Source: Motiliproteus sp. MSK22-1 (GTDB lineage Bacteria; Pseudomonadota; Gammaproteobacteria; Pseudomonadales; Balneatricaceae). From it: DNA of 64,000 nucleotides. The DNA lies in NCBI RefSeq assembly GCF_001968815.1, contig NZ_MIEQ01000078.1:1-64000 (forward strand), written 5' to 3'. A program made the translations under genes and the position numbers. The first letter of the stretch is position 1; each line of letters starts with the position of its first letter. Under the pieces are notes generated by a model that had not been told where the DNA came from, made no database searches, and was given only the letters and a program-made list of their open reading frames with translations. Positions 47,111 to 56,532 of this stretch are shown piece after piece.

Positions 47111-48259
47111 TTACAAACAACAGCGGGAAATCATCTGTTTCAGAATTGCTATCGACGGTTCGATCTGGGATAAATCGATAAACTCGTTAGGCTGGTGTGC
47201 CTGATCAATGGATCCGGGGCCCATAATAATTGTATCCATGCCCAGCTGCTGCATAAATGGCCCCTCGGTTCCGTAAGCCACCGTTTCTGCCGTGTGGCCG
47301 GTGAGAGATTCTGCAAGTCTGACTAATTCAGAATCCGCTCGATTCTCAAAGGCTGGGATTCCCGGAAACAGGGCTTCGCACTCCAGTTGGATTTGAAACC
47401 GGTCCGCTACTGAATTGAGACGCTGTTCTATTTGACCTGCCAGTTCCTGATTATTCATGCCAGGCAGAGGACGTAAATCAAAGTCCAATTCACAGTGACC
47501 ACAGATACGGTTGGGATTATCTCCCCCATGGATACAGCCTAGATTCAGGGTGGGTTCTGCTACTTCAAACAAAGCATTTTGATACTTTGCCTGTAACTCC
47601 TTTCGGAACTGAAGCAGCTCACTCATCACTGCATGCATGGCTTCCAGGGCATTGTTTCCGAGAGCTGGATTGGAGGAATGTCCCGCTTGTCCGCGAACTT
47701 TGACCCGCTGCATCATCATTCCCTTATGCATATGGACCGGCTTCATTCCGGTTGGCTCACCGATAACAGCATAACGGGCTTTGGGCCGCCCCAGATCAGC
47801 AAGCGCCTTGGCACCGCTCATACTTGTTTCTTCATCGGCCGTCGCCAAAATGATGAGGGGCTGTTTTAGCGGTTGATCGAGAAAATCCTTGACGGCTTCA
47901 ATTGCCAGGGCGAAAAATCCTTTCATGTCGCAAGTACCCAGACCGTACAGCCGCTGATCCCGCTCGTGCAGTTTGAATGGATCACTATCCCAGCGCCCCT
48001 GATCATAAGGCACCGTATCGGTATGACCGGAAAAAACCAGGCCTCCCGGCCCTGAGCCGAGCGTTGCAATTAAGTTTGCTTTGCCCGGATGATCGGGAAC
48101 ATCCAGCACTTCTGTCTTAAAACCTATCCCACTCAACCAGCCTTCAAGCTTCTCGATTACATCACGATTGCTTTGATCCCAGCCCGGGGCGGTGGAACTA
48201 ACGGATGCGGTACCTATCAGTTCCTGCATCATGGTGATCAAAGAAGGGGCTTGGTTCAT
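47111..48259 (-). CDS. argE: Acetylornithine deacetylase
   Basis: This 382-residue M20-family metallohydrolase releases ornithine from N-acetylornithine. Zinc ligands are seen in SGHTDTVPYDQG and GTCDMKGFFAL, and the catalytic acid block in TADEETSMSG. EPTGMKPVHMHKGMM and the dimerisation-domain TLNLGCIHGGDNPNRIC fit ArgE rather than DapE. Having both argA and argE means the linear, non-recycling arginine pathway. It is upstream of argA on the same strand. The last cysteine-rich codons (RCCL) are unremarkable. Confidence 0.94.
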   Translation of the reverse strand: MNQAPSLITMMQELIGTASVSSTAPGWDQSNRDVIEKLEGWLSGIGFKTEVLDVPDHPGKANLIATLGSGPGGLVFSGHTDTVPYDQGRWDSDPFKLHERDQRLYGLGTCDMKGFFALAIEAVKDFLDQPLKQPLIILATADEETSMSGAKALADLGRPKARYAVIGEPTGMKPVHMHKGMMMQRVKVRGQAGHSSNPALGNNALEAMHAVMSELLQFRKELQAKYQNALFEVAEPTLNLGCIHGGDNPNRICGHCELDFDLRPLPGMNNQELAGQIEQRLNSVADRFQIQLECEALFPGIPAFENRADSELVRLAESLTGHTAETVAYGTEGPFMQQLGMDTIIMGPGSIDQAHQPNEFIDLSQIEPSIAILKQMISRCCL

Positions 48260-48350
48260 GAATTTACCTGCTGCTGAATATATCCCATATTTGAAATAAT
48301 ATGAGTGAAATCCCTTTCATTGTGCAGATAATGGGGAGTAAACACAAAAA

Positions 48351-48385
48351 AACCCTTCTCTGGCTATACAGAGAAGGGTTTTTTT
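48351..48385 (-). terminator. Terminator between pit and argE
   Basis: An 11-bp stem, AACCCTTCTCT with AGAGAAGGGTT, encloses an 8-base loop. A run of As precedes it and Ts follow, so on the minus strand it ends in a T run (and also on the plus strand). It lies about 110 bases past the pit stop codon. Confidence 0.92.
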
Positions 48386-48455
48386 CAGCAGGACTGATCG
48401 ATGAATAACCTCGACTGGTGTTTTGCAGTCGAAGTCTTTTAAAGCTTAAGCTTTA

Positions 48456-48485
48456 TCAAAACCGGTTTTTATAGAAACCGGTCTG
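48456..48485. repeat. Inverted repeat with ACCGGT arms
   Basis: TATCAAAACCGGTTT and its imperfect inverse AAACCGGTCTGATA face each other across a short A/T-rich loop just past the pit stop. A palindrome AAAGCTTAAGCTTT lies beside it. It could be an RNA hairpin stabilising the pit mRNA 3' end. There is no direct T run, so the terminator at 48351 is the more likely stop. Confidence 0.5.
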
Positions 48486-48497
48486 ATAAAAAAAGCT

Positions 48498-49763
48498 TTA
48501 CAGAAAAATTCCTTTCAGGGTAAAGAAGAACAGGATTGCCAAACCTGCTCCGGCTGGCAGAGTGACGATCCAGGACATAAAGATGGTCCCTACTACCTGC
48601 AAATTCAGCGCGGAGAGTCCTCGCGCAATACCAACTCCCAGCACTGCACCCACGAGCGTGTGGGTGGTAGAGATTGGCAGGCCGGTACCTGATGCGATGA
48701 CTACGGTAGAGGCTGCGGCCAGGGTGGCTGCGAATCCACGGCTGGGAGTGAGTTCTGTGATGTTGTTACCCACTGTTGCAATAACCTTGTGGCCGTACAT
48801 GACCAATCCCAGAACGATACCTCCACCACCGAGAAGGAGTACCCACACCGGCATGGCTGATTTCTGCGCGACTTCTCCACCGGCTCCGACAATACTGATG
48901 ACGGCAGCCAGTGGGCCTACAGCGTTCGCAACGTCATTGGAGCCGTGGGCAAAGGCCATGGCACAGGCGGTAAACATCATCAGGACACCGAAGACTTTCT
49001 CTACGCTGGAAAAGTGGTAGTCACGGTCAGCGGCCTTATTCTGCTTAATACTTCTTTGCAGATACTTGGCCAGCATTGCGATCACAAAAGCGAATGCCAG
49101 AGAAAATAGCATGCTTTCGCCAAAGCTGATGCCCAGGCCTATATGCTTTAGGCCTTTGGTAAAGGTAACCATGGCGATAATAAAGCCGACAATAAAGCTG
49201 TAAACCGGCATATAACGCTTGGCATTGGCAAACGGATCGGCGGTGTCGAGTATCAAGCGCTGGACACTTCTGAATAACATGAAGCCCAGGCTTCCGGCCA
49301 GTACCGGCGAGACCACCCAACTGGCAACGATTTTACCGACTTTGCCCCAGGCTACTGCTTCCACGGAGATGCCCACCGCAGCAAATCCGACAATTGCACC
49401 AACGATGGAGTGAGTGGTGGATACGGGCCAGCCGTAGTGGGTGGCTATCAATAGCCAGATACCAGCGGCTAACAGGGCCGAGATCATGCCGAAGACCAAC
49501 AGTTCAGGGGAGCCGGATAGCACCGCGGGATCAATAATGCCCTTGCGGATAGTTGCCGTTACTGCACCACCTGCCAGGTAGGCACCGGCAAATTCAAAGA
49601 TAATAGCGATCAATATTGCCTGTTTGATGGTCAGTGCTTTAGAGCCGACAGAGGTACCCATGGCATTAGCCACATCGTTGGCACCGACACCCCAAGCCAT
49701 AAAAAAGCCAAACAAACAGGCCAGCAGGACTAGCACATTACCGTATTCTGCAATGATAGTCAT
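48498..49763 (-). CDS. pit: Inorganic phosphate transporter, Pit family
   Basis: This 421-residue inner-membrane carrier has about ten helices and both PiT signatures: VGANDVANAMGTSVG near residue 27 and HGSNDVANAVGPLAA near residue 280. It takes up phosphate as a metal complex using the proton gradient. The gene starts 48 bases after its upstream partner, the DUF47 gene (49812-50492), so the two are co-transcribed. Together with the low-affinity nature of Pit, it provides constitutive phosphate uptake. No Pho box is visible ahead of the operon. Confidence 0.95.
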   Translation of the reverse strand: MTIIAEYGNVLVLLACLFGFFMAWGVGANDVANAMGTSVGSKALTIKQAILIAIIFEFAGAYLAGGAVTATIRKGIIDPAVLSGSPELLVFGMISALLAAGIWLLIATHYGWPVSTTHSIVGAIVGFAAVGISVEAVAWGKVGKIVASWVVSPVLAGSLGFMLFRSVQRLILDTADPFANAKRYMPVYSFIVGFIIAMVTFTKGLKHIGLGISFGESMLFSLAFAFVIAMLAKYLQRSIKQNKAADRDYHFSSVEKVFGVLMMFTACAMAFAHGSNDVANAVGPLAAVISIVGAGGEVAQKSAMPVWVLLLGGGGIVLGLVMYGHKVIATVGNNITELTPSRGFAATLAAASTVVIASGTGLPISTTHTLVGAVLGVGIARGLSALNLQVVGTIFMSWIVTLPAGAGLAILFFFTLKGIFL

Positions 49764-49811
49764 GAAAGTATTCCCAGTGGGTTAATCTTGTAAGTGTTAT
49801 ACTGGCTAACC

Positions 49812-50492
49812 CTAACGGGCCAGCAACAACTGTAAGCGACTGCCGACCTGCTGGGCGCGGTCAGCTAATTCACCAATCCATTCGATGACTTTGTAGAGAA
49901 ACATCACATCGATTGGGGGGAGGTCTTTCTCAACATCAAACAGCGCGTGACGGATTTCCCGTTCACGACGGTCTGCTTCATGTTCAAGCCTATCCAGTTC
50001 GTCAATCATCTCACCCACGGTGTCCGCTTCGCGACCTCTAAAACCGGTGGCAACCAACTCGTCCAGCTCATTTAGCGCACGGACGGCCTGTTCAGTTACC
50101 GCTAGAGAACCTTGCACGTATTCTGTTACCAAGCTGGCAATTCCATCTGGAATTTCCATTTGACGGCCCGTCATGATTCCGGCGATATCTTTGGCTTTAT
50201 TGGCAATACGATCCTGCATCCGCAATAGCTCCAGAAGATCCGTGCGGGGTACCGGCATAAACAAGCTCTTTGGCAAATGTGCACGAACACCTCGTTTGAG
50301 TTCGTCTGCCTGGTGCTCCAAATCACTGATTCGCAATTGAATCTGTTCGGCTTTTTCCCAATCCTTGGCCAATACTGCGTCAAAAAATGGAACTAATTCC
50401 ATTGCACAGGCGTGCGCCTTCTCAATATGCTGTTGCATGGGTTTGACAGGCGATCTGGCAAACATTTGAAGAAAAGAACTGTTTGCAACCAT
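49812..50492 (-). CDS. DUF47/TIGR00153 PhoU-like Pit accessory protein
   Basis: This 226-residue helical protein has the PhoU-like repeat pattern: KPMQQHIEKAHACAMELVPFFDAVLAKDWE, then ISDLEHQADELKRGVRAHLP, and LDRLEHEADRREREIRHALF. The ExxxD-type helical motifs bind metal ions in PhoU. The family is found next to Pit transporters and is thought to regulate them. The gene is first in the operon, 48 bases before pit. The AGGTAAGTC stretch before the ATG at 50490-50492 is a fair binding site. Confidence 0.92.
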   Translation of the reverse strand: MVANSSFLQMFARSPVKPMQQHIEKAHACAMELVPFFDAVLAKDWEKAEQIQLRISDLEHQADELKRGVRAHLPKSLFMPVPRTDLLELLRMQDRIANKAKDIAGIMTGRQMEIPDGIASLVTEYVQGSLAVTEQAVRALNELDELVATGFRGREADTVGEMIDELDRLEHEADRREREIRHALFDVEKDLPPIDVMFLYKVIEWIGELADRAQQVGSRLQLLLAR

Positions 50493-50644
50493 GGTGACTT
50501 ACCTTCAGGGTTGAAAAAAATTTGGGGAAGTATACGGATATGTTTCATCATTTTGTAGCATTTATGCCACATTGCTTTTCTGATGATTTGATCCTTGTTA
50601 GCTCTGTTTAGTTTAGTTTGTCTTCAATATACGCAGGATAATTT

Positions 50645-51745
50645 ATGGCACAGGAAATCGAACTCAAGCTCAGCCTTCCAGCATCTGCATATAACTCATT
50701 GAGAGAACAGCCTTTGTTGAAGAAGTATCAACGTCAGGAGAGAGAGACCCGAAGCCTCTGCAATCTTTATTTTGATACACCGGAACTTGCGCTTAATCGC
50801 CACAAGATCGCGTTGAGAATTCGTCGCCAAGGGGACCGTTTTATTCAAACTCTTAAAACCAGAGGATCGAGTCAGGGAGGTTTGCATCAGCGTCAGGAGT
50901 GGGAATGGGATCTGGAAAGTGCTGAATTGGATTGTAGTCTTTTACCCGCTGATGCGTTGCCGCAAGGGGTGGATCTGGCGAGTTTTGAGCCGGTATTTAG
51001 TACCGACTTTGAACGAACGGTCTGGAAACTCAGGGTTCCGGGTGAGGATCAGGATACCGATATTGAGCTGGTGCTGGACGAGGGTTGGGCAATTGCCGGT
51101 GCCTGGAACTCAAATAAACCGGAGCCGGGTAAACGAAAGTCAGGCCCATCGACCTCAGCTTCGATCACTAAGGGGCGAGACGCCATCAGCGAAGTTGAAT
51201 TAGAGTTGTTGTCCGGAGATCCGGGGCAGTTATATCGATTGGCATTGGAATTAAGCAAAGAGGTGCCCTTACGTATAACCCGGGTCAGTAAAGCAGAGCG
51301 AGGCTTTCGACTTCTGTGTCCCGAACGGGCTCGCCAGCTTCCGCAATTGAGTGAATTGGATAGAGCAAAGCTCACTGAACATCAGTTGCTGATGCATTTA
51401 TTGACATTTACTCAATCAGCGATCGAAAGTTTTGAGTTTCTTGAAGATCCGCAGTTGTTATCTCAGGTACTGGCAGGGTTCGAAGATTTACAGGCACTTT
51501 CGACCGCTTTATCGTTATCAATTCCGCAAGCAACACAGCAAGCGTTGGCTTCCTGCTGTCAATCACTTCGTCATAGGCTTGGCCCCTGGCTGCTGGAACA
51601 GCGGTATGCACTGAATATTTCCCCTAATGCTGGATATCCAGTCCGTATGCAGGAGATAGAAAAAATACTCCGTAGTCAGTCCTTAGCACAGTGTCTGTTG
51701 CAGCTGAGTTTTGCCGGTTACAGCGCTGAGCCTGTCGGTCGCTGA
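50645..51745 (+). CDS. CYTH-domain inorganic triphosphatase (YgiF-like)
   Basis: This 366-residue protein has an N-terminal CYTH domain with the metal-binding motif EIELKLSL (ExExK, residues 4-8), RRQGDRFIQTLKTRG and QEWEWDL. A C-terminal helical domain (from about residue 235) resembles a reduced CHAD. E. coli YgiF is a tripolyphosphatase encoded next to glnE, and here the next gene is glnE too. The cellular role is unclear, possibly polyphosphate or triphosphate hydrolysis. It follows the phosphate transport genes on the opposite strand, an order I recall in pseudomonads. The first of two 20-bp repeats overlaps its stop codon. Confidence 0.9.
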   Translation: MAQEIELKLSLPASAYNSLREQPLLKKYQRQERETRSLCNLYFDTPELALNRHKIALRIRRQGDRFIQTLKTRGSSQGGLHQRQEWEWDLESAELDCSLLPADALPQGVDLASFEPVFSTDFERTVWKLRVPGEDQDTDIELVLDEGWAIAGAWNSNKPEPGKRKSGPSTSASITKGRDAISEVELELLSGDPGQLYRLALELSKEVPLRITRVSKAERGFRLLCPERARQLPQLSELDRAKLTEHQLLMHLLTFTQSAIESFEFLEDPQLLSQVLAGFEDLQALSTALSLSIPQATQQALASCCQSLRHRLGPWLLEQRYALNISPNAGYPVRMQEIEKILRSQSLAQCLLQLSFAGYSAEPVGR

Positions 51746-51776
51746 AGTTGTCCGTAGGTCGCTGAGGGTGTCCGCA
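51737..51776. repeat. Tandem 20-bp repeat at the end of the CYTH gene
   Basis: Two adjacent copies of GGTCGCTGA[A/G]GTTGTCCGTA-like sequence occupy 51737-51756 and 51757-51776, differing at three or four bases. The first copy includes the last codons and stop of the CYTH gene, so copy-number change could alter its C-terminus. The rest of the 240 bases before glnE shows no feature. Confidence 0.7.
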
Positions 51777-52018
51777 TCATCGTGGCGAGATGATCGGCAT
51801 CCTTAATGGTGAGAACATGATCGAAGTTGAGAATCATGCCAGGATTACAAAAGATAAGGAGGGTAAGTCTTGAATCGGCGAGCAAAATTTCCTCTAATCC
51901 AAAAGAGAAGGCTGTTTACCTCCAAAAAATAGCCAGTTTGCTGGAATATCGAGTCTGTCGTTGGAAGTGGTTTGTGCGATAGGCTCGGAACAGTCACCAT
52001 CGCAAGAAGGGTAAGATT

Positions 52019-54964
52019 ATGCAGGGTCCGGTATTGGACAGCATCCCATCATCATTAAAGGATGCGGTAGAACGGCATTGGCAGAATTTTGTCGAAGCCG
52101 CTGATGAGAAAGTGCTCAACCAGCTTAACAACCAACCGGTGACCTTTTGGCAGCAGCTAAGTCATGTCTGGGCATGTAGTGATTTTGTTGCGGGTCAGTG
52201 TACTCTTCACCCACTCTGGTTGACTGGTTTGTTGGATGATCTCCAACAGAGCTATGCTCCGGGTCACTTGCATCTTAGTCTCCGGCAACAGCTGAGTGAG
52301 ACGGAAACAGAACTACAACTGCATAGCCAGCTGCGAAAATTCCGTAATCGGGAGATGATTCGGATTATTTGGAGAGACCTGAACAGGGAAGCACCCTTAG
52401 AGGAAACAACCCGGGATCTCAGTGAATTGGCTGATGCTTGTACCGATCAGGCGTTGCAATGGCTCTATCGATGGGCCTGTGGCAACTGGGGAACACCCTA
52501 TTCCCGTGGAAGTTTACCCGGCATTGCAGGTGATGCTATGGCGGATGCCCAGCCTGTGCGTCCTCAGCAGATGGTTATTCTGGGGATGGGAAAGTTAGGC
52601 GCTCAGGAGCTGAATCTGTCATCTGATATCGATCTGATTTTTGCATTTCCTGAAAACGGCGAAACTCAAGGCGGTAAGCGGAGCCTGGACAACCAGACCT
52701 TTTTTAATCGATTGGGACAAAAGCTTATTCAGGCATTGGATAATAACACGGCGGATGGCTTTGTTTTTCGAGTCGACATGCGCCTGCGACCCTATGGCCA
52801 ATCGGGGATTCTTGCTCCCTGTTTTGCTGCTATGGAAGAGTATTATCAGGATCAAGGTCGTGACTGGGAACGTTACGCCATGATCAAGGCTCGGGTTGTT
52901 GCAGGAGATCAGCAGATGGGTGCGCAGCTGTTGGAAACCTTGCGGCCATTTGTCTATCGGAAGTATCTGGATTTCAGCGCCTTCGATTCGTTGCGAAAAA
53001 TGAAAGAGATGATCAACCGTGAAGTCCGGCGAAAAAACCTGCAGGGTAACGTCAAACTCGGATCTGGCGGGATACGGGAGGTGGAGTTTATTGCCCAGGC
53101 GTTTCAGTTGATTCGTGGCGGTAGAGACAGTCGTTTACAGCAACGAGAGCTAAGAAAGATATTGAAGTTGTTGCCTGACGCTGTGGGTATGCCAGTGCAG
53201 GCCGCTGATGAACTTCTGCAAGCGTATCGATTCCTGCGAAACAGCGAGCATGCTATTCAGGCCTTTGCAGATCAACAGACTCAGGAGTTACCCATTGATG
53301 AGGTTGGTCAGATTAGACTGGCATTCGCCATGGGGTTTGATGACTGGAAGCGTTTTTTAACCCATTTGAATCAGCAACGGCAACGGGTAGAGCATCATTT
53401 TTCTGAAGTGATAGCCCCTGTTCAAGAAGCGCCGCTAGGTCAGCAACAGAGCATTTGGCAACCTTTCTGGAGCGAGGAGCTGGAGGGAGAAGATGCACTG
53501 GCATTTTTGCAGCAACAGGGTCATGAAGAACCGGCTGAAGCTCTTCGCTTGATCGACAATCTGCGTAACAACCGAAAGGTTGAAGTGATGCAACAGATTG
53601 GCCGTGAACGGTTGGATAATCTCATGCCGCTCCTGCTGGAAAGAGTCGCTCAGTGTGAAATGCCCACCCGGACATTGGAACGGGTGTTGCGGCTGGTTGA
53701 ATCAGTGCTGAGAAGAAGTGCCTACTTCGTACTCCTGATTGAAAACCCGGGAGCCTTGGCCCAGTTGGTTAAACTCTGCTCTTCCAGTTCATGGTTCGCC
53801 GACACATTGTCCAAACAGCCTATTCTTCTGGATGAACTGATTGATGTTCAGAGCCTTTACAGCCCTCCTGATAAAAAAGCGTTACAGGACGAGTTGCGCC
53901 AACAGCTGCTGCGCATTCCCGAGGAGGATACAGAGCAGTTGATGGAGGTTCTGCGGTATTTCAAGAACGCCCATGTGCTGCGTGTTGCTGCCGCAGAAAT
54001 CAGTGGTGCTCTTCCTTTAATGAAAGTGAGTGATTATCTGACGTTTATTGCTGAGGTTGTGCTGGAAGGAGCGTTGGATATTGCCTGGCGAATGCTGACC
54101 GAAAAGCATGGGACTCCACAGCGTGAGCCCGGCGTTTGCTGTGATCCTGACTTTATTGTGGTCGGCTATGGCAAGGTAGGAGGAATTGAACTGAGTTACG
54201 GCTCTGACCTCGATTTGGTCTTTATTCATGATGGAGCTGTAAACCTGCCCACTGACGGTCCTAAGCCTATTGATTGCCAAGTGTTTTTTACCCGTCTAGG
54301 GCAACGCATTATCCATATTCTAAATACTGCGACCACCTCTGGTCAGCTTTATGAAGTGGATATGCGACTACGACCCTCAGGCAACTCGGGTTTACTGGTC
54401 AGTTCTCTTAAAGCGTTTCGAGACTATCAGCTTAAGGAAGCCTGGACTTGGGAACATCAGGCGCTGGTTCGGGCGCGGGTTGTTGCCGGATGTTCAGGTT
54501 TGGCTGAGCGCTTTGAACAGGTCCGGGCGGAGGTTTTATGCCAGCAGCGTGAAGAGGCGAAGTTAAGACAAGAGGTGCTGGATATGCGTCTGAAGATGCG
54601 TGAGCACCTGGGTTCCAAGAGTCCCACTAAAGAAGGTGAGCCCGGAGTCTTTCATCTGAAGCAGGATTCGGGTGGTATTGTCGATATTGAATTTCTGGTG
54701 CAATACTTTGCCCTTGCTTTCGCAGCGGATAAACCTGAACTGATCACCTATACCGATAATATTCGTATCCTGGATGCGGTTGAGCAGACAGATTTGTTAC
54801 CGCAAGAACAGGCTGAGCTATTGCGGGAAGCTTACAAGTCCTATCGTTCCGTTGGACATCATCTGGCGTTGCAGGAGAAGTCCAGTCTGATAAATGATCA
54901 GGAGATGAAAGAGCTTCGTGAAGCTGTGGCAAAAATTTGGGATAGCGTACTTCGCAAAGGGTAA
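52019..54964 (+). CDS. glnE: Bifunctional glutamine synthetase adenylyltransferase/deadenylase
   Basis: This 981-residue protein controls glutamine synthetase by adding or removing AMP, under PII direction. It has two nucleotidyltransferase domains. The N-terminal one (deadenylation) has GMGKLGAQELNLSSDIDLIF at about residue 192 and VDMRLRPYGQSG at about 250. The C-terminal one (adenylylation) has GYGKVGGIELSYGSDLDLVF at about 716 and VDMRLRPSGNSG at about 780. Both Asp-x-Asp pairs are intact. ATG 52019 has AGAAGGGTAAG upstream. With the PII genes at 12.5-14.9 kb this completes the sensing branch of ammonium assimilation in the window. Confidence 0.97.
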   Translation: MQGPVLDSIPSSLKDAVERHWQNFVEAADEKVLNQLNNQPVTFWQQLSHVWACSDFVAGQCTLHPLWLTGLLDDLQQSYAPGHLHLSLRQQLSETETELQLHSQLRKFRNREMIRIIWRDLNREAPLEETTRDLSELADACTDQALQWLYRWACGNWGTPYSRGSLPGIAGDAMADAQPVRPQQMVILGMGKLGAQELNLSSDIDLIFAFPENGETQGGKRSLDNQTFFNRLGQKLIQALDNNTADGFVFRVDMRLRPYGQSGILAPCFAAMEEYYQDQGRDWERYAMIKARVVAGDQQMGAQLLETLRPFVYRKYLDFSAFDSLRKMKEMINREVRRKNLQGNVKLGSGGIREVEFIAQAFQLIRGGRDSRLQQRELRKILKLLPDAVGMPVQAADELLQAYRFLRNSEHAIQAFADQQTQELPIDEVGQIRLAFAMGFDDWKRFLTHLNQQRQRVEHHFSEVIAPVQEAPLGQQQSIWQPFWSEELEGEDALAFLQQQGHEEPAEALRLIDNLRNNRKVEVMQQIGRERLDNLMPLLLERVAQCEMPTRTLERVLRLVESVLRRSAYFVLLIENPGALAQLVKLCSSSSWFADTLSKQPILLDELIDVQSLYSPPDKKALQDELRQQLLRIPEEDTEQLMEVLRYFKNAHVLRVAAAEISGALPLMKVSDYLTFIAEVVLEGALDIAWRMLTEKHGTPQREPGVCCDPDFIVVGYGKVGGIELSYGSDLDLVFIHDGAVNLPTDGPKPIDCQVFFTRLGQRIIHILNTATTSGQLYEVDMRLRPSGNSGLLVSSLKAFRDYQLKEAWTWEHQALVRARVVAGCSGLAERFEQVRAEVLCQQREEAKLRQEVLDMRLKMREHLGSKSPTKEGEPGVFHLKQDSGGIVDIEFLVQYFALAFAADKPELITYTDNIRILDAVEQTDLLPQEQAELLREAYKSYRSVGHHLALQEKSSLINDQEMKELREAVAKIWDSVLRKG

Positions 54965-55013
54965 CTGAGAAAGCAACAGGATAGATCAGCGTATTGATCG
55001 GCCAACGTGGTGA

Positions 55014-55085
55014 TAGGTCAGTGCAATAGGTCAATGTATCGGGTCAATAATGTATTAGGTTGATGTATTAGGTCAATGTAGTAGC
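55014..55085. repeat. Imperfect tandem repeats of about 13 bp downstream of glnE
   Basis: Five degenerate units of the form AGGTCAATGTATT follow one another (AGGTCAGTGCAAT, AGGTCAATGTATC, GGGTCAATAATGTATT, AGGTTGATGTATT, AGGTCAATGTAGT). They lie between the glnE stop and the ilvE terminator. They may be a small minisatellite produced by replication slippage. No function is visible. Confidence 0.65.
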
Positions 55086-55137
55086 ACAACCTATTTGCCA
55101 CTGTTTTACCTCTTATTCGTTTTAGAGCCCGGACAAA

Positions 55138-55167
55138 AAAAGCCTTGCTGTTTCCAGCAAGGCTTTT
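55138..55167 (-). terminator. Rho-independent terminator of ilvE
   Basis: A 13-bp stem, AAAAGCCTTGCTG with CAGCAAGGCTTTT, has a 4-base loop and A/T runs on both sides. It lies about 30 bases past the ilvE stop on the minus strand and may also serve glnE on the plus strand. Confidence 0.92.
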
Positions 55168-55197
55168 CAGGACTGAGTCATTTTGGGTATTTTGTTA

Positions 55198-56199
55198 TCA
55201 GGCCTCTACGTTGGTTAACCAACCGTGGCGATCTTCCGTCTTACCCCATTGAATATCATTCAGAGTCTGACGTAATTTCACCGTCGTTTCTCCAACTTTG
55301 CCGCTACCAACCTGATATTCCCTGCCATTATGAATCAGAGTACCGACAGGGGCCAGAACCGCCGCTGTACCGGATAGTGCGGCTTCACAATTTGGCTTGG
55401 CTGAACGTTCCAGCAATTCCTCAACGGTCAGTTGCCGCTCAGATACCTGCATTCCAAGATCACGGGCGATGGTCAGGATAGAGTCGCGGGTAATACCATG
55501 TAGAAAACTCTCGTCCAATGCTTTGGTGATGATCTCGTTACCGTCGATCAGTAAAAAGTTAGCAGCTCCGGTTTCCTGTACGTCTCCACCCGGGCAGAAC
55601 AGTACCTGATCTGCCTGATATTCAGAGCGGGCCTGCATAATGGGCCTCAGAGCACTGGCGTAGTTACCTCCGCTTTTTATCATGCCGTTATGGGGAGCAC
55701 ATCGCATCCCCTGCTCATCCAGCAACAGGCGCAGACAGGCGTCACCACCGGCAAAGTAGTCTCCTACCGGAGACAGCAGAATGTACTGACAGGAGCTGAC
55801 GGATGGAGCTGCCGCTTTGCCGATGGCCGGCTCAGTGCCAAAGTGAGTTGGACGGATATACATAGAACCGGGGGATGCCGGGACATCATTGGCAAAATGG
55901 GCGACGCTATCAATAATCATACGGGAGGTTATTGCTTTGTCTATTTCTGGCAACGCCAGCAATCGGCTGCTCTGGGCAAAACGATCCACGCTACTATCCA
56001 TTCGGAATATCTTGGTGCTGCCGTCTTGGTGGCTAAATGCCTTGAGACCTTCAAAGCAGGTGCTGGAATAATGCAGCACGTGCGCTCCTGGGTGTAATTG
56101 AATGCTGTCGCTGGAGACCATCTCAGGAGTACTCCAACTTGAGCCATCAAACCAGGAGATCGCCATTTCAGGCATGAAGACGGAACCAAACGCAGACAT
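55198..56199 (-). CDS. ilvE: Branched-chain amino acid aminotransferase
   Basis: This 333-residue fold-type IV PLP enzyme performs the last step of leucine, isoleucine and valine synthesis. The PLP lysine is in MIKSGGNYASALRP (about residue 176). LHYSSTCFEGLKAF, MYIRPTHFGTEP and VQETGAANFLLID are family blocks, as is the C-terminal SGTAAVLAPVGTL. This is the longer, eukaryote-like IlvE type seen in many gammaproteobacteria. It converges with glnE. A glnE-ilvE neighbourhood next to LPS genes is also what I recall in Pseudomonas. Confidence 0.95.
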   Translation of the reverse strand: MSAFGSVFMPEMAISWFDGSSWSTPEMVSSDSIQLHPGAHVLHYSSTCFEGLKAFSHQDGSTKIFRMDSSVDRFAQSSRLLALPEIDKAITSRMIIDSVAHFANDVPASPGSMYIRPTHFGTEPAIGKAAAPSVSSCQYILLSPVGDYFAGGDACLRLLLDEQGMRCAPHNGMIKSGGNYASALRPIMQARSEYQADQVLFCPGGDVQETGAANFLLIDGNEIITKALDESFLHGITRDSILTIARDLGMQVSERQLTVEELLERSAKPNCEAALSGTAAVLAPVGTLIHNGREYQVGSGKVGETTVKLRQTLNDIQWGKTEDRHGWLTNVEA

Positions 56200-56532
56200 G
56201 TTGCTACCTCAAAGAGTCAAAAATTCTACTTGAACTTATTCTTGTGAATATAAAATATTTATCCTGAAACCATCCTTGTGATTACCGCTGCCAAGGCTAT
56301 TCCCGGCACTATCCAAACAAAGTAATGGTTTGTTGAACGACTAGAAGGAAAGATTGTAGTCACCATCGTAGTAAAAGGGAACTATCCCGTAATATCGCCG
56401 TTAAATAAGTCCCTTAAAGGCGCTTTCCAGCAGGGTTTCAGGTACTAATTAAGCCAAATCGAGACCTGAAAGTGTTTGGATGTGTGATCGGTGGCTCCCT
56501 AAGAACCTTGTTCTCAGATTCTCTAAAGTGCT
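56200..56532. other. Intergenic region between ilvE and the Kdo kinase gene
   Basis: This 333-base gap has an AT-rich block near 56230-56265 that would serve as the ilvE promoter on the minus strand. Nothing else, including any ORF, hairpin with a T run or repeat, is recognised. Confidence 0.4.

Noticed and set aside
48456-48485. The ACCGGT inverted repeat as a second terminator
   Set aside because: It has no T run on the minus strand, and a strong terminator follows about 70 bases further on.
55095-55481. A plus-strand frame over the 3' end of ilvE
   Set aside because: It is antisense to ilvE and crosses the ilvE terminator.
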